DNA from: Micromonospora sp. H61
GTDB taxonomy: Bacteria; Actinomycetota; Actinomycetes; Mycobacteriales; Micromonosporaceae
NCBI RefSeq assembly: GCF_018070325.1
Contig: NZ_JAGPXY010000037.1
Location: forward strand, 1-58,375
DNA length: 58,375 bases
Direction: 5' to 3'
The notes under the pieces were generated by a model. It saw only the letters and a list, made by a program, of their open reading frames with translations. It was not told where the DNA came from and did no database searches. This document shows, one piece after another, positions 43,075 to 49,906 of the stretch. Every line of letters begins with the position of its first letter. The stretch's first letter is position 1. A program made the position numbers and the translations under genes.

Positions 43075-43943
43075 GCCGGCCGTCGCCGAGGCAGCAGCCG
43101 GACGTCGATCCGGGCGGGGCGGGGTGCGCTGAGGTGGCGCAGCTCCTGGCGCACGGCGAACTCGATCTCCGCCCGGGCCGCCGGATCGCCGGTCGCGCGG
43201 ACCCGGGGGCGCCACTGGCCGCCGCGCCGTCGGACCCGGACCCGGGCGTGGCGGACGCCCGGCACCGCGCTGGCCGCGTCAGCGAGCCGCCGTTCCACAC
43301 AGCGTCGGTGCAGGTGCCAGCCGTCGCGCTCGTCGGCGCGTAGGCGGACCGGCGTCCAGCGGCGCAGTTGGGCGACGAGGATGGCCAGGCCCAGCAGGAG
43401 GGCGCCGCCGGCCACGGCCCGGACGGTGGGGTCTCGCCACCGGGTGCCGCTGAGCGCGTCGAGCCAGCCGCTGGTGTCGAGCGGTGCCGGTCGGTGCACT
43501 GTGAGCAGCAACGCCTGGACGGCCGCCGCCGCGCCACCGAGAAGCAGGGCGGTTGCCAGCAGCAACGAGGCGACCCGGTTGGCGGTGCCGACGCCGGAGG
43601 AGTCGACGCCGGGGACGAGCAGGTCGTCCACGGTGCCGGTCACCACCGCCACGCTGAGCCCGGTCTGGGCGGCCACCCGGTCGGTGACCACCGCCCGGAC
43701 CGTCTCGGCGATCGTCGGCACGCTGTGCCCGTACCAGGTGATGAGGTGCAGGTCGAGTCCGACGGACCGGTCATCCAGGCGGACCGCCGCCGGGCGGACG
43801 ACGGACACGCCCGGCACGAGGCTGGCCGCCTGCACCGCGATCCGCGCGACGTCCGCGATGTCGCCCGGGCGGCGTTCCGGACCGCTCGTCCCGGCGGCCG
43901 GTCCGGTGCCGGGGTTCGTCCCTGCGGACGGGCGGGTGGTCAT
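43071..43943 (-). CDS. Asp23/Gls24-DUF6286 fusion-like membrane protein
   Basis: A 290-residue protein. The first ~110 residues (DIADVARIAVQAASLVPGVSVVRPAAV, TWYGHSVPTIAETVRAVVTDRV) look like the Asp23/Gls24 envelope-stress domain. Two hydrophobic segments follow (VASLLLATALLLGGAAAAVQALLL and AGGALLLGLAILVA), then a basic C-terminal domain. It looks like a fusion of an Asp23 domain with a DUF6286-type membrane protein, which other actinobacteria encode as separate genes. It is flanked by 4-bp overlaps on both sides. Confidence 0.6.
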   Translation of the reverse strand: MTTRPSAGTNPGTGPAAGTSGPERRPGDIADVARIAVQAASLVPGVSVVRPAAVRLDDRSVGLDLHLITWYGHSVPTIAETVRAVVTDRVAAQTGLSVAVVTGTVDDLLVPGVDSSGVGTANRVASLLLATALLLGGAAAAVQALLLTVHRPAPLDTSGWLDALSGTRWRDPTVRAVAGGALLLGLAILVAQLRRWTPVRLRADERDGWHLHRRCVERRLADAASAVPGVRHARVRVRRRGGQWRPRVRATGDPAARAEIEFAVRQELRHLSAPRPARIDVRLLPRRRPA

Positions 43944-44131
43944 CGGCGCCGCCGAGCGTCGGCGCGGCGGTCACCGAGACCGGTCACCGCGAGGTCGCCG
44001 TCGAGCACCCGGACGACCAGCCAGCCGAGCAGGCCGACGAGCACGGCGAGGGCGGCCACGCCGACGCCGGCGAGCGCCCAGACCGCCACGGCGAGGAACC
44101 CGGCGAGGAAGCCGAACTGCTGTCGCGACAT
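43940..44131 (-). CDS. Small DUF2273-like membrane protein
   Basis: A 63-residue protein with two hydrophobic segments (FGFLAGFLAVAVWALAGVG and LAVLVGLLGWLVVRVL) and an Arg-rich tail, as in the small DUF2273 proteins that travel with Asp23. The ATG at 44131 has an excellent GGAGGTGACC site. The first gene of the three-gene envelope operon, it is divergent from the DUF2726-like gene across a CRP-like palindrome. Confidence 0.65.
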   Translation of the reverse strand: MSRQQFGFLAGFLAVAVWALAGVGVAALAVLVGLLGWLVVRVLDGDLAVTGLGDRRADARRRR

Positions 44132-44206
44132 GGTCACCTCCGGGCCGGTCCGGTACCGGCGGTCGGTGGATACACCTGGCGGCAGTCTCTGGAACGTCGG
44201 CGCTAC

Positions 44207-44222
44207 TGTGATCCCGGTCACA
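44207..44222. promoter_or_regulatory. CRP-like palindrome TGTGA-N6-TCACA
   Basis: A perfect cAMP-receptor-type site lies between divergent genes (starts at 44131 minus and 44296 plus). Actinobacterial Crp binds the same consensus. Position would suit control of either gene. Confidence 0.55.
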
Positions 44223-44295
44223 CAAGAAGTCGGTGGCCCATGATCGACCACCTAGACTCGGCCCGGCTCGACCGACCGGCGGATGGATCAGGCAG

Positions 44296-45171
44296 ATGAC
44301 GAGCATCGGGAGCGACGACCGCGGTTGGCTGCGGGCGATGCCCGCCGAGGCGGGGCGCGACGCGCTGCTCAGCCGCGCCGGCCATCGGGTCCTGCCGGCA
44401 CGCCGGCTCACTGATCTGGTCCAGGGCCGCCCACCCGGCGTCACCGGCAGCCAGTGGACCTCGGCGAGCCGCGCCAGCTTCGACTTCGTGGTCCACGCCG
44501 CCGACACCGGCCGTCCGGTCGCCGCCGTGCAGATCGGCCCGGTGCCGTCTCCCGGCTCGGCGGAGCAGCGCGTCGAGCGACTCACGGACGCGGTGAGCGC
44601 GGCCGCCGGCCTGCCCGTTCTGCGGATCGGTTCGCCCACGTTGAACGCCGCCGAGCACGGCCGCCGCCTGGTCGAGTACGTGATCGACGCGCGCGCCTAC
44701 GCCGCGGGCGGGCCGACCGCCGGCGGGACCGAACCGGCGCCGGTGGGCTTCCGGGACATCCTGGGCCGGCTGCCGGACGGACGTACCGGGCCGGTCAACG
44801 ACCTCGGTGCGCTGACCCGCGCTGCGGCGGTCGAGGCGTACGTGGCCGGGCGGGTGGCCGACCCGATCGTGCGAGGACTGCACGTCCGCTGGGTGGACGG
44901 GCCGGCACAGGGGTGGAGTTGGGTGCAGGTACGCCCCGACGCGTGCCTCATCGAGCAGGTCTCGGTGACCGAACACCGCTTCTCCTGCGGCATCGACGCG
45001 GCCCGGCTGGCCGAGGATCTCGCCGCCGTCGCCGTGGGGGAACGACTGCGGGAGAACGCCGTCGCCGACCTGCTGTCACGCGCCGAGTGGACCGCGCAGA
45101 TCGCCGCGCTGAGCCAGCGCCGCCACGAACTGGTCGGCGGGTTCGCCTTCGACCACCTCTGCGCCGACTGA
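44296..45171 (+). CDS. DUF2726-like (degenerate restriction-fold) protein
   Basis: A 291-residue protein. The N-terminal part (RVLPARRLTDLV, SFDFVVHAADTGRPVAAVQIG, AAGLPVLRIGS) has the order of the DUF2726 PD-(D/E)XK fold, but the acidic residue after the second strand reads Gln (AVQIG) rather than Glu. If so, nuclease activity is probably lost. The C-terminal ~150 residues are unrecognised. Family call is tentative. It lies downstream of the CRP-like site, and nothing follows it for about 290 bp. Confidence 0.45.
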   Translation: MTSIGSDDRGWLRAMPAEAGRDALLSRAGHRVLPARRLTDLVQGRPPGVTGSQWTSASRASFDFVVHAADTGRPVAAVQIGPVPSPGSAEQRVERLTDAVSAAAGLPVLRIGSPTLNAAEHGRRLVEYVIDARAYAAGGPTAGGTEPAPVGFRDILGRLPDGRTGPVNDLGALTRAAAVEAYVAGRVADPIVRGLHVRWVDGPAQGWSWVQVRPDACLIEQVSVTEHRFSCGIDAARLAEDLAAVAVGERLRENAVADLLSRAEWTAQIAALSQRRHELVGGFAFDHLCAD

Positions 45172-45465
45172 CCAGCGCCCCTTTTCACCTGCTGCTCCTG
45201 CTCCGCGCCGGCTCCGCGTCGGGTCGCGGCAATTTCCTGTGCGTCTGTTGAACCTTCCCGGCCGCCGCCCCGTACTCCTGCGCGAATGAACAGGATCTCC
45301 CCATCCGCGTCCACCGGGCGCGGGAGACGGTGCGGAAAGGGCATCGTCGGCCATCGACGCATTACCGGGTAGGTCACGGTGGGTCGCCACCGCGGCGTGC
45401 CACTCACATCCGTCGGTCCGCCGAGGGCAGAAATCCACTACCGGATCGAGAAGGAGAGCAATTCG
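45172..45465. other. Intergenic, no feature seen
   Basis: About 290 bp between the DUF2726-like and Gly-Asn-repeat genes. No clear terminator, promoter or RNA gene could be named. Confidence 0.5.
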
Positions 45466-46755
45466 ATGCGCAGGTCCACTCGGGCGCGCCGGCCTTCCGG
45501 CAACGCGCGGAGCAAGCGTCTGCTGGCAGTTGTCGGCACGCTCGCGGTCTTCGGCGGAGTTGTCGCCGTGACTCAGATTTCGTCGGCCCAGGACCGGCGG
45601 ACAAATAAGCCCCGTCCGGCTTCCGGGCAGTGCGTGGAGCCGAGCCCGGGCGCGACCGCGCCGACCGGTGGCGGTTCTACCAGCCGTACCTGGCAGAACG
45701 GTCGGTGGGTGCGTAATCACTGGGGTGACGGACAGCAGTCGGTTCCCGAGTGTGAGGACGGCAAGGACGGCACCGTGGGCACCGGCACCGCCATCGCCTG
45801 TCCGGATGTGGCGGCCAAACTGCCGCAGGTGCCGAACCGGGCTCGGGCCGAGGTGGACCGCAACCTCGCCCAGTTGCAGACCCAGATCGCCGAGGCGGAC
45901 CGCCGGCTCGCCGCCGAGGGCAACAAGGGTGAGGCGTTCATCCGCAACGCGATCCTCCAGCCGTTGGCCGGCAAGCGCCGCGCCGTGCTGGACCGGATCA
46001 CGACCGCCATCGACCGGGTCGGACCCCGGCCGCAGGGCCTCGCGCAGCTCGCCGAGTGCCAGGTGCAGCCCACCGGCGGTACGGGCGGCAACAACGGCGG
46101 CGGCACCACGCCCACCACCACCCCCGGTGGTGGCAACAACGGCGGTGGCAACAACGGTGGCGGGAACAACGGCGGCGGGAACAACGGCGGTGGCACCGAG
46201 CCCGGCGCCGGGCTCGGCGTGCTCGCCAACGACTGCGACGAGAGCCGGCTCCAGCCGCACGACGGTTTCCAGAACGGCAACCGCTGCGTGAGCACCGAGT
46301 TCGGTGAGGTCGGTGCGGCGGCCAACAACCCGTCGCTGCTGATCACCCAGTTCCCCGAGCAGGTCGGCCAGAACCAGCCCTTCACCCTGCGGGTCAGTAC
46401 CCGCAATCTGGTCCGGGACCGCTTCCTGGCCGCCGGTCAGGGTGGCTACTACGTGGAGAGCTCGCTCCTCAACGACCAGGGCCTGGTCCGCGGTCACTTC
46501 CACACCGCCTGCCGGATGCTGGACAGCCTGACCGCTCCGCCGGAGCCGCAGGAGGTGCCCGCGTTCTTCGTCGCGACCGAGGACGGCCGCGGTGGCGCCC
46601 AACCCGACGAGGTGACGATCCAGATTCCGGGCCTGCCGGAGTCCGGTACCGCCCAGTGCTCCGTCTGGGCCGGTGACGGCTCGCACCGCCTGCCGATGAT
46701 GGAGCGGGCCAACCAGACTCCCGCCTTCGACTCGGTGCGCATCGACGTCAACTGA
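45466..46755 (+). CDS. Secreted protein with Gly-Asn repeat linker
   Basis: A 429-residue exported protein of unknown function. A long basic signal peptide (RLLAVVGTLAVFGGVVAV, cleavage near SSAQ) is followed by a helical region (NRARAEVDRNLAQLQTQIAEADRRL, coiled-coil-like), then a linker of repeated GGGNN units (about 46122-46195), then a Cys-containing beta-rich C-terminal domain. ATG 45466 has AAGGAGAG upstream. The helical part may oligomerise and the C-terminal part bind a ligand on the surface; no family recognised. Confidence 0.7.
   Translation: MRRSTRARRPSGNARSKRLLAVVGTLAVFGGVVAVTQISSAQDRRTNKPRPASGQCVEPSPGATAPTGGGSTSRTWQNGRWVRNHWGDGQQSVPECEDGKDGTVGTGTAIACPDVAAKLPQVPNRARAEVDRNLAQLQTQIAEADRRLAAEGNKGEAFIRNAILQPLAGKRRAVLDRITTAIDRVGPRPQGLAQLAECQVQPTGGTGGNNGGGTTPTTTPGGGNNGGGNNGGGNNGGGNNGGGTEPGAGLGVLANDCDESRLQPHDGFQNGNRCVSTEFGEVGAAANNPSLLITQFPEQVGQNQPFTLRVSTRNLVRDRFLAAGQGGYYVESSLLNDQGLVRGHFHTACRMLDSLTAPPEPQEVPAFFVATEDGRGGAQPDEVTIQIPGLPESGTAQCSVWAGDGSHRLPMMERANQTPAFDSVRIDVN
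46129..46190 (+). repeat. Short in-gene tandem repeat encoding Gly-Gly-Gly-Asn-Asn
   Basis: Repeated units of GGTGGCAACAAC and variants code GGGNN in the linker of the secreted protein. Such repeats can vary in length between strains. Confidence 0.7.
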
Positions 46756-46796
46756 GTTCAGGTGCCAACGGCGGCCGGCCACCCCGGGCGACAAAC

Positions 46797-46872
46797 CCGG
46801 GGGGGCGGCCGCCCCCGCGCGTCGGGTGCCAGGACAAAACACGGGGCCCCCCCCTTTACGGCGGGGCCCCGT
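46797..46872. terminator. Stacked hairpins between convergent genes
   Basis: GGGGGCGGCCGCCCCC (about 46800-46816) is a palindrome; ACGGGGCCCC (46841-46850) pairs with GGGGCCCCGT (46863-46872). They sit between the secreted-protein gene and lsr2 and probably terminate both. Confidence 0.65.
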
Positions 46873-46881
46873 CGAGTCGCG

Positions 46882-47229
46882 TCAGCGGCTCTTGTACGCC
46901 TCGACGACCTCAACCGGGATCCGGCCGCGCTCGGAAATCTTGTAGCCGTTCTTGACGGCCCATTCCCGGATGGCCCGGTTCTGCTCCCGATCCATTCCCG
47001 CGCCGGTGGGTCGCCCCGGTCGCCGGACAGAACGGGTGCTCTCCACCGGACCGCGCCCGATCCGCCGACCCGCATTGATGTACGGATCGAGCGCCTTGCG
47101 CAGGACGCCGGCATTCTCGTCGGAGACATCGATCGTGTAGGCCACGCCGTCGAGACTGAACTCAACCGTCCGGTCGGCCTTCCCACCGTCGAGGTCGTCG
47201 GTCAGGACCGTGATTACTTTTCTCGCCAT
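46882..47229 (-). CDS. lsr2: Lsr2 nucleoid-associated protein
   Basis: A 115-residue Lsr2 protein, the H-NS-like xenogeneic silencer of actinobacteria. The N-terminal MARKVITVLTDDLDGG and VEFSLDGVAYTIDVS form the dimerisation domain; the C-terminal REWAVKNGYKISERGRIP with Arg-Gly-Arg is the AT-hook-like DNA-binding motif. An extra RPGRPTGAG segment lies between the domains. It bridges AT-rich DNA and represses accessory genes. The 144-bp upstream gap is less GC-rich than its surroundings, consistent with autoregulation (inference). Confidence 0.97.
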   Translation of the reverse strand: MARKVITVLTDDLDGGKADRTVEFSLDGVAYTIDVSDENAGVLRKALDPYINAGRRIGRGPVESTRSVRRPGRPTGAGMDREQNRAIREWAVKNGYKISERGRIPVEVVEAYKSR

Positions 47230-47373
47230 TGCCGATTACTCCCTGTGTGCGGCGGGATGTGTCCAAAGTCTGACCTACCACCCCGGTAATCCGCAACAAT
47301 ATGCCTTCCATTCATTCGGCGCGTCGCGATTCCGTTACCGAGCAAAACCGTGAATCGGTTCGGTGCGGAGGCT

Positions 47374-48015
47374 TCATTCCCCGAGGATGCCGCTGTGACC
47401 GGCGACGGCAGCCGCCTCGGCCCGGTTCGAGACCCGCAACTTGCGCAGCAACGCGGCGGTCATCCGTTTCACCGTCCGTTCGGAGACGTGCAGTTCTTCG
47501 GCGATGTCGACGGTGCTGCGGCCGGCGGCGATCGCTCGCAGCAGTCGCCGTTCCTCGCCGTCCAGGTCGACGGGCGCGGAGCGCGTGGGCCGCAGCATGG
47601 CGCGCAGCAGTTCGGCCGGCAGCACCGCCCAGCCGTCGAGGATCGCCAGCAGCGGGGGCAGCAGCTCCTCCGGTTCGCTGGTCTTCGGCAGGAACCCCTC
47701 GGCGCCGGCCCGCAGCGCCTCCACCGCTGGCCCGGGCTCGGCGGAACCAGACATCGCGACCACCCGTACCCGTGGGGTGGTCCGCCGGATCGCGGCCACC
47801 GCCCGGATACCGCCGGGCGGCGGCATGTGCAGGTCGACCAGGGCCAGGTCGGGGCAGCAGCTGCTGACCAGGGCCGCCGCCGCGGCGGCGTCGCCGGTCG
47901 AGGCGACCACCTCGGCGCGGCCGTTAGTGGTGATCGGGAGCAGCAACTCCAGGCCGCGGACGAAAAGGGGGTGATCGTCCACGACGACGAGTCGCAAGGT
48001 GGAGGCTCCCGGCAT
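47374..48015 (-). CDS. NarL/LuxR-type response regulator
   Basis: A 213-residue response regulator. The receiver has Asp13-Asp14, phospho-acceptor Asp61 (LALVDLHMP) and Lys in FLPKTSEP. The C-terminal LuxR helix-turn-helix is GRSTVDIAEELHVSERTVKRMTAALLRKLRV. Start ATG 48015 (MPGAS) is preferred over upstream low-bias sequence. It is divergent from the sensorless kinase gene at 48081, which is its likely partner. Confidence 0.92.
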   Translation of the reverse strand: MPGASTLRLVVVDDHPLFVRGLELLLPITTNGRAEVVASTGDAAAAAALVSSCCPDLALVDLHMPPPGGIRAVAAIRRTTPRVRVVAMSGSAEPGPAVEALRAGAEGFLPKTSEPEELLPPLLAILDGWAVLPAELLRAMLRPTRSAPVDLDGEERRLLRAIAAGRSTVDIAEELHVSERTVKRMTAALLRKLRVSNRAEAAAVAGHSGILGE

Positions 48016-48080
48016 GTCTGCGCCGTTCCCCAGCGGGTACCGATCATGCGGGTTCGCACCGAACGAGGGGAGTCGGGTGG

Positions 48081-48812
48081 ATGCGCGTACGGCACGGTTT
48101 GCGGGACCTGCTGCGAGGGTTGCGCCCCATTGAGCCGACACCCGGCGAGAGGCGACCGACGGCGGCCGATTCGGAATTGCTGCTGCGGGTGTTGTGCCAC
48201 GAGTTCCGGACGCCGATCAGCACCCTGACCTCGCTGACCCGCGCGCTGGCAGACGAGCGTCGGGAGCTGACCGGGGACGACCGGCGGGCGCTCAGTGAGC
48301 TGGCCCGTGACCAGGCCGCCCACCTGCAGAGCCTGCTGCGCGACGCGACCGCCGGCACCGGCGTGCTGACGCCGGCTCCGCAGCCGGAGCCGGCCGTCGC
48401 GCTGGCGGGCATCCTGCGGGAGGCCGCCGCTCTGGTGCCGGTCGGCCGTCGGCGGGCGCGGGCCACCCGGGGAGCGGCCTCCTTCCCGGTGCCGGCGGGA
48501 CGAACTCGACAGGTGCTGGTCAACCTGGTGCAGAACGCGTTGCGGCACGGGCCGCCGGACGGACAGGTCGGGCTCTACGCCACGGTGCGCGGCCCCAGCC
48601 TGAGCATCCTGGTCACCGACGAGGGTCGGGTCGACGAAGCGCTGCTGGTCGCGCTGCGGCGTCCGGCGCCGGCCGTCGGGATGTCCGGTCTGGGCCTGTG
48701 GATCGCGCGGCAGCTCGTCGCGACCGACGGTGGAGCGTTGCGGGCGTACCGGCTACGGCCCCGTGGAGTGGCGCTGGAGGTGCTGCTGCCGATGGCTCGG
48801 CCGGTGCGCTGA
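48081..48812 (+). CDS. Soluble histidine kinase without sensor domain
   Basis: A 243-residue protein consisting only of a HisKA dimerisation helix with His40 (CHEFRTPIS) and an HATPase domain with the N-box LVQNALRHG and G-box VGMSGLGLWIARQL. No membrane segment or PAS domain is present, so input must come from a partner or from the cytoplasm. HisKA-type kinases usually pair with OmpR-type regulators; pairing here with a NarL-type regulator is unusual. The gene is 65 bp from the divergent regulator. Confidence 0.85.
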   Translation: MRVRHGLRDLLRGLRPIEPTPGERRPTAADSELLLRVLCHEFRTPISTLTSLTRALADERRELTGDDRRALSELARDQAAHLQSLLRDATAGTGVLTPAPQPEPAVALAGILREAAALVPVGRRRARATRGAASFPVPAGRTRQVLVNLVQNALRHGPPDGQVGLYATVRGPSLSILVTDEGRVDEALLVALRRPAPAVGMSGLGLWIARQLVATDGGALRAYRLRPRGVALEVLLPMARPVR

Positions 48813-48896
48813 CCCGGGCGGGACACCGGTTGGCCCGCTCGGGTCATCGGGGCGGGAACGGCCTCGCTACCTGTTTTCCGGTACCGAGGAGGTTGG

Positions 48897-49766
48897 ATGT
48901 TCAGCCACGTCAAGGATCTGCAGTTCGAAGCCAAGCCGGACGGCCCGGACGCGGCGTTCGCCCGGCGGTTGCAGGAGGTGCTGGGCGGCAAGTGGGGTGA
49001 GATGACGGTCGCCAACCAGTATCTCTTCCAGGGTTGGAACTGCCGGCTGCCCGGCAAGTACAAGGACCTGCTGCTCGACGTCGGCACCGAGGAGATGGGC
49101 CACGTCGAGATGATCGTCACGATGATCACCCGGCTGTTGGACAACGCGCCGCTGTCGCTGACCGAGGGGATCGCGGAGGATCCCGGAGGTGCCGCGACCT
49201 ACGCCGGTGAGAATCCGGCGCACTTCATCCACGGCGGGGGTGGGGCCCTGCCCACCGACTCCAACGGGGTGCCCTGGAACGGCGCGTTCATCACCGCCAG
49301 CGGCAACCTGTTGGCCGATTTCCAGCTCAACGTCACCGCCGAGGCGCAGGGTCGGCTCCAGGTCGCCCGGTTGTTCCACATGACCGACGACCCGGGCGTC
49401 AAGCAGATGCTGCGCTTCCTGCTGGCCCGCGACACGATGCACCAGAACATGTGGCTGGCGGCGATCGAGCAGCTCAAGGAGGACGGGCTGGAGGAGATGC
49501 CGGTGCCGGAGGCCTTCCCGGACTCGGGTGAGTTCACCGAGGAGTACGGCTACACGTACCTGGGTTTCTCCTCGGGCACCGACGCCGCCCAGGGGCGCTG
49601 GGCGTCCGGGCCCTCGCCGGACGGCAAGGGCGAGTTCCGGTACGACGACAACCCGCGGGCGAACGCGCCGGAACCGGTGCTGCCTCCGGGTGACCCTCGG
49701 TTGTACGGCACCAACCCGGGGGTGGCCGGCTCGGTGGTGAACACGGTGAAGAGCAAGCTCACCTGA
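48897..49766 (+). CDS. Manganese (non-haem) catalase
   Basis: A 289-residue di-manganese catalase that degrades hydrogen peroxide in the cytoplasm. Ligands fit as Glu35 (GKWGEM), Glu66 and His69 (GTEEMGHVEM), Glu149 (TAEAQGR) and His182 (DTMHQNMW), the same spacing as the Lactobacillus enzyme. The ATG at 48897 follows GAGGAGG. A perfect terminator follows. Actinobacterial copies are often under general-stress control, but I cannot fix a promoter. Confidence 0.95.
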   Translation: MFSHVKDLQFEAKPDGPDAAFARRLQEVLGGKWGEMTVANQYLFQGWNCRLPGKYKDLLLDVGTEEMGHVEMIVTMITRLLDNAPLSLTEGIAEDPGGAATYAGENPAHFIHGGGGALPTDSNGVPWNGAFITASGNLLADFQLNVTAEAQGRLQVARLFHMTDDPGVKQMLRFLLARDTMHQNMWLAAIEQLKEDGLEEMPVPEAFPDSGEFTEEYGYTYLGFSSGTDAAQGRWASGPSPDGKGEFRYDDNPRANAPEPVLPPGDPRLYGTNPGVAGSVVNTVKSKLT

Positions 49767-49773
49767 GGTGCCT

Positions 49774-49808
49774 CGTCGGGTCGCCCGCCGGTCCCGGGCG
49801 ACCCGACG
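49774..49808 (+). terminator. Terminator after Mn-catalase
   Basis: A perfect 14-bp stem, CGTCGGGTCGCCCG with its complement, closed by a 7-nt loop. Confidence 0.85.
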
Positions 49809-49863
49809 GACCGGGAGAAGAGTGGTCTGGGTCACAGGTCGGAACAAGGGGAACGCTTTGTTA

Positions 49864-49884
49864 CTTGAGTGAGACACGCTCAAC
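49864..49884 (+). promoter_or_regulatory. HAIR-like HspR operator upstream of lon
   Basis: CTTGAGT, a 7-nt spacer and GCTCAAC resemble the HspR inverted repeat CTTGAGT-N7-ACTCAAG, with the first half perfect and the second 5 of 7. It ends 22 bp before the lon start. HspR control of lon is established in Streptomyces lividans. Confidence 0.75.
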
Positions 49885-49906
49885 TCAACGCGATAGCAGG
49901 TGTTCG

